Source of the DNA: Bugulina stolonifera
Taxonomy: Eukaryota; Bryozoa; Gymnolaemata; Cheilostomatida; Bugulidae
DNA: 64,000 nucleotides
NCBI GenBank assembly: GCA_935421135.1
Contig: OW285191.1
Span: forward strand, 10,591,700-10,655,699
Direction: 5' to 3'
Both the position numbers and the translations under genes were made by a program. Under the pieces are notes generated by a model. It saw only the letters and a program-made list of their open reading frames with translations, searched no databases and was not told the DNA's origin. This document shows positions 60,801-64,000 of the stretch, one piece after another; position 1 is the stretch's first letter; each line of letters begins with the position of its first letter.

Positions 60801-63800
60801 GCCAGCTCTGTGATAACCTGATATAAGCATATTAGAGAGAGGTCAGTGTTACTTATTACGACCAGTAACAAAGGAAAGGAGAACGTACTCAAAGAACGTT
60901 GAGGAAAATAAGACGTGAGTGAGATCAGATTGATTCAATGTCCAGAATGATTCTGTATCAACTCAACTCTGCTACTACAGATCGATAAAACCGATCTCTA
61001 AGAAATGTCACCTGGCACGGAGGAAAAGACATTAGGTGAACAACATGAGAACGGCGGGAATACCTCTGGAAGGGTGACTAATAACCTGTTCTGTGTTAGA
61101 AGGAAGTAACTTCCATCTTTGCTCTACACACAGTCCACACGGCAAAGCCGTATACCTACCTTCTCTAACTGTGTGCTAACAGTACTATTCTTATTAGAGA
61201 GAAGGAGAGAGCAGCATGTGTGTAGTACTTGGTATTCGTCGTGTACTGCTTCAATAACCGACTCACTCATATGAGGTACGTGGTTTACACAGTGGTAAAG
61301 AAGTTGAAGCCAACTTAGTCTAAAACCACCATAGTATTATAAACATAGTCTGTATGGCGGTATCATTTTATAATTGGGCTAATATCTATTATGTTAATGT
61401 TACTCAATTACATGCAAATGGCAGGAACAATTATAATGTACCATACCAAGCTTGAAACTTAACAAAACATCAAACTTACAAAGCACCATACTAAAACTTG
61501 ATAATACATTTATAAAGAACATCCCACTAATTTATCCCGGCAAGTTCCAATCTTATGGTGTATGACTCACCCACCCCAGTAGAGACTACACATACATGTA
61601 TATCTCAGGACTCTTACCTGGAATTGGCCTGATGATTCAGTGTACATGACTCTGGTAGACCAGGGTATCCCAGCACACATATCTGAGTGAGGCCTACACT
61701 TGTGCTGTCTACAGGTTTATGTATTCTAATAGTCACGGTAGTCACTATCTCTGCGTCTAGAAGCCGCAGCTATAAACATACAACATATACATGGAAGGTA
61801 GAGCAATGTGCGACAACCAGTAGGTAGTAGGTATATGTAGATACATGTTTAGTATACAGTATACACTACACTAAAGATATTGGTTCCACACACATGCTAT
61901 ACTATACGAGTATATAAATAAATATGGGCCTACAAGTATCTTTTTAGTTGCCTGTTAAATAGATGTAGTGGCGATTAGAATTTACCGCCACATATTTAAA
62001 AAGCATGACCTTCCCAACATAGAATGCAAATTAATACTAGTGTATTGAAAAGGACACTGTATGCAATGCACAGATATTTAGAGAACCTCATTAGCCTACA
62101 TTAATGAGAAAATACTGAAAGTAGAGCTTCTGCTTGAGATACTTCCGGAATATAAATATGAATATGGGCAGTGCTTATGAAACAAAGAGAAGACAACTTT
62201 GTAGGATAACCAATAGATTGTAAATATGAAAATGATACACATATAACTTGTTACCTTGATAGAAGTGTGGCCACTAGTTACAACAGGTCTTCTGCTGGGT
62301 AGGGTTGGTAGACCATCATGTGACAGCTCAATGGACACAAGTGAAGGACCAGCAGAGTGTAGTGAGTTCAGATATGGGTGGATCTACAACAGAGACTTGG
62401 AGATTAGCCAGTAGATTAATACAATACAATTCAAAGATCTGTGAGCTATTTTTGGAATAGAGTAAATCGAGAATACCCGTGAAAGGAGAAACCTGCAGGC
62501 TGGATTATTATCCACATGCTGCCCTGATTATGGAATTATGGAATCATAGTGGGTGTTCTACGAAGTATAATAGATACATATCCAGTAGCTCTCCCAGGAC
62601 ACCTATAAAATACCTTTGTGACCCCCAACAATATGCGGATAGAGTCATTTAACTAGTGCTGGGCGGTGTTTCGGTGTCATTCAGTTTTTTCGGTTTTTTT
62701 TCATTCGGTTCAAAAACCGCCAAAATTTAAAATGTGAACCGACACCGAATGCGGCGGTGCGGTTTTATTCGGTTTTAAAAGTCAAACCGCGCCTGGCCTC
62801 TTAGCGCACCCACTTTCAATAATGGCTGGCGTTGAAAACACGTGAATTCATGTTATGCTTCTTTCAATCCTTATAATTCGATGCCATCCTTGGAATTTAG
62901 ACTTAGCTGCAGCCATAATATTATCACCCAGTGATTATTTATTGTAGTTTCACTCCTTTATAGCAGTTACGATTGCATATTATTATAAATAATAATTATT
63001 TAATAATTGTAAAGTATTAAACTAAATGAAAATGGCTGCCATTTTAGTGCTTCTTTTAATCCTTATAATTCGATGCCATCCTTGGAATACAGACTTAGCT
63101 GCAGCCATCAATGTCACCCAGTAAGGGTTCACTGTAGTTTTCATTTGATTCTAGTAGTCAAACTTGCATATTGTTATAAATAATTAATATTTAATTATTG
63201 CAAATTATTGAACAAAATAAAAATGGCGGCCATTTCCGGTAATGGCTCAAACGCCGAACACGTGAATTTATGTTATGCACCTTTCAATCTTTATAATTCG
63301 ATGTCATCCTTTGAATAAATACTTAGCTACTGCCATCATTGTCACCCAGAGATGATTTACTTTAGTTTCACTGAATTCCAGTTGTTATACTTCCATATTA
63401 TTATAGATGATTGGCATTTAATAATTGCAATTTATAAGAGTAAATTTAAAATGGCCGCCATTACAGCTTAAAAGCAGGGTGTGACAACTCCAATATTGAG
63501 TATTTAATTTCCGGTTCGGTTCGGTGTTTCTTCATGAATAAAAAAAACTGAATTAAACCGAGGGTGAGAAGACAACTTCGGTTTCATTCAGTTTTTTAGA
63601 AAAATCAGCAAAAAAACTGAATGCACATGCAAATCAAAACCGCCCAGCACTACATTTAACTGCATTAACTAGAGTATAAGATTAGATATTTAATACTGCG
63701 GGAATAATTCAATGCATAGCAGCAGTTATCCCCACCTGTATTTCTTTGAGCAACACAGCACAAGGCAAGGTTATTGTAATGTCAATCCAGGGCTGTTCAG

Positions 63801-63908
63801 GAGTAAACTTGTGACTCCAAGGAGCTGTCCTAGCTCTTCTGTGAGTCTGGCTAGCTTGTATTAATGAGTACATTGGCCCAACTGATGGAATACTCGAGTA
63901 GATATTAC
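48856..63908 (-). CDS. BIRC6: BIRC6/Apollon-like giant E2/E3 ubiquitin ligase, C-terminal 28 exons
   Basis: BIRC6 is a very large protein that ubiquitinates caspases and other targets and blocks apoptosis (family knowledge). The visible part is ~1,701 aa; the N-terminal BIR region lies beyond the right edge. Exons: 63736-63908, 62255-62383, 61618-61769, 61160-61319, 60642-60817, 60090-60281, 59119-59327, 58567-58791, 58165-58317, 57881-58030, 57497-57724, 56934-57053, 56250-56405, 55734-55925, 55279-55451, 54674-54943, 54122-54301, 53717-53887, 53245-53437, 52760-52943, 52286-52560, 51874-52091, 51216-51341, 50684-50797, 50338-50526, 49921-50091, 49318-49578, 48856-49023. All phases agree. 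Diagnostic segments: [25 protein letters not shown] block, [17 protein letters not shown], and a UBC domain with [27 protein letters not shown] and [19 protein letters not shown]; the catalytic Cys codon is 50756-50758. After the UBC domain comes a Ser/Ala-rich acidic tail. A hAT-like element sits in the first visible intron. Confidence 0.96.
49814..49938. repeat. 24-bp tandem repeat covering the donor of BIRC6 exon 49921-50091
   Basis: Five units. In gene orientation each reads like CACCATGTTACTCAGG/GTGAGT, the end of the exon plus its donor. Copy 1 is the functional junction (exon ends at 49921). Donor positions in successive copies are GTGAGT, GCGAGT, GTGAGT, GTAAGT and ATGAGT. The period is eight codons, and the frame stays open through the array. 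Confidence 0.9.
57796..57868. repeat. Two-copy direct repeat in a BIRC6 intron
   Basis: Two nearly identical copies of about 30 bases beginning GCATATCATAGTACTACTAC, just downstream of the donor at 57880 but not including it. Confidence 0.75.
59982..60018. repeat. AAGTC pentamer microsatellite
   Basis: About seven copies of AAGTC in the intron between BIRC6 exons 60090-60281 and 59119-59327. Confidence 0.9.
62654..63652. mobile_element. Non-autonomous hAT-like element (999 bp) with internal satellite
   Basis: Termini TAGTGCTGGGCGGT and the exact complement frame the element. An exact 8-bp duplication, CATTTAAC, flanks it at 62646-62653 and 63653-63660, as expected for the hAT superfamily. 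Subterminal regions are rich in CGGTTT/AAACCG and CATTCAGTTTTTT motifs in inverted arrangement. The centre has three tandem copies of a ~190-230-bp unit recognised by CCTTATAATTCGATGCCATC at about 62870, 63061 and (slightly changed) 63290. There is no transposase frame. It lies in a BIRC6 intron. Confidence 0.9.
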
Positions 63909-64000
63909 CTGCAAAGTAAAAACATTATTTCTCAGGCTAAAATGACAATAAGCAGCAATAGGAATTCAATGTCAGCAGGTAAAACATAAATAATACATGG

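Overview
This window is nuclear DNA from an animal. It is AT-rich, its genes are split into many short exons with GT-AG introns, and it contains genes typical of Metazoa: protein kinase D and the giant apoptosis inhibitor BIRC6. Compact introns, frequent ACATGTA palindromes and many short palindromic repeats suggest an early-branching invertebrate such as a sponge. That placement is inference; no single feature proves it.

Layout, left to right. (1) 1-2722, minus: one uninterrupted reading frame of about 907 codons that runs off the left edge; Ser/Thr/Lys-rich, not recognised. (2) 5599-9211, minus: complete eight-exon ferrochelatase, last enzyme of haem synthesis. (3) 11815-15181, plus: a five-exon gene, assembled here from matching splice phases, for a zinc deaminase resembling the AID/APOBEC family. 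(4) 17833-29372, minus: protein kinase D, 16 coding exons, with ubiquitin-like, C1a, C1b, PH and kinase domains. (5) 29373-41743: the largest gap, very AT-rich, with one CpG-rich island. (6) 41744-47240, plus: UTP-glucose-1-phosphate uridylyltransferase (UGP2), with a possible extra 5' exon at 39529-39540. (7) 48856-63908, minus: the C-terminal 28 exons of BIRC6, including the UBC domain.

The genes are unrelated housekeeping, signalling and putative immune functions, as usual in an animal genome, and no operon is implied. Ferrochelatase/deaminase and PKD/UGP2 are divergent pairs; deaminase/PKD and UGP2/BIRC6 are convergent pairs.

Repeats: two non-autonomous hAT-like elements with exact 8-bp target-site duplications, a candidate solo LTR, a tRNA-like Pol III module and a dispersed family of palindromes built on GTTGTCYTCTC. 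The most unusual observation is that four introns carry minisatellites whose repeat unit contains the exon/intron junction itself, so intact-looking splice sites are repeated in tandem (ferrochelatase acceptor, PKD donor, PKD acceptor, BIRC6 donor). Exon boundaries were read by eye from phase and family similarity; no alignment or RNA evidence was available.
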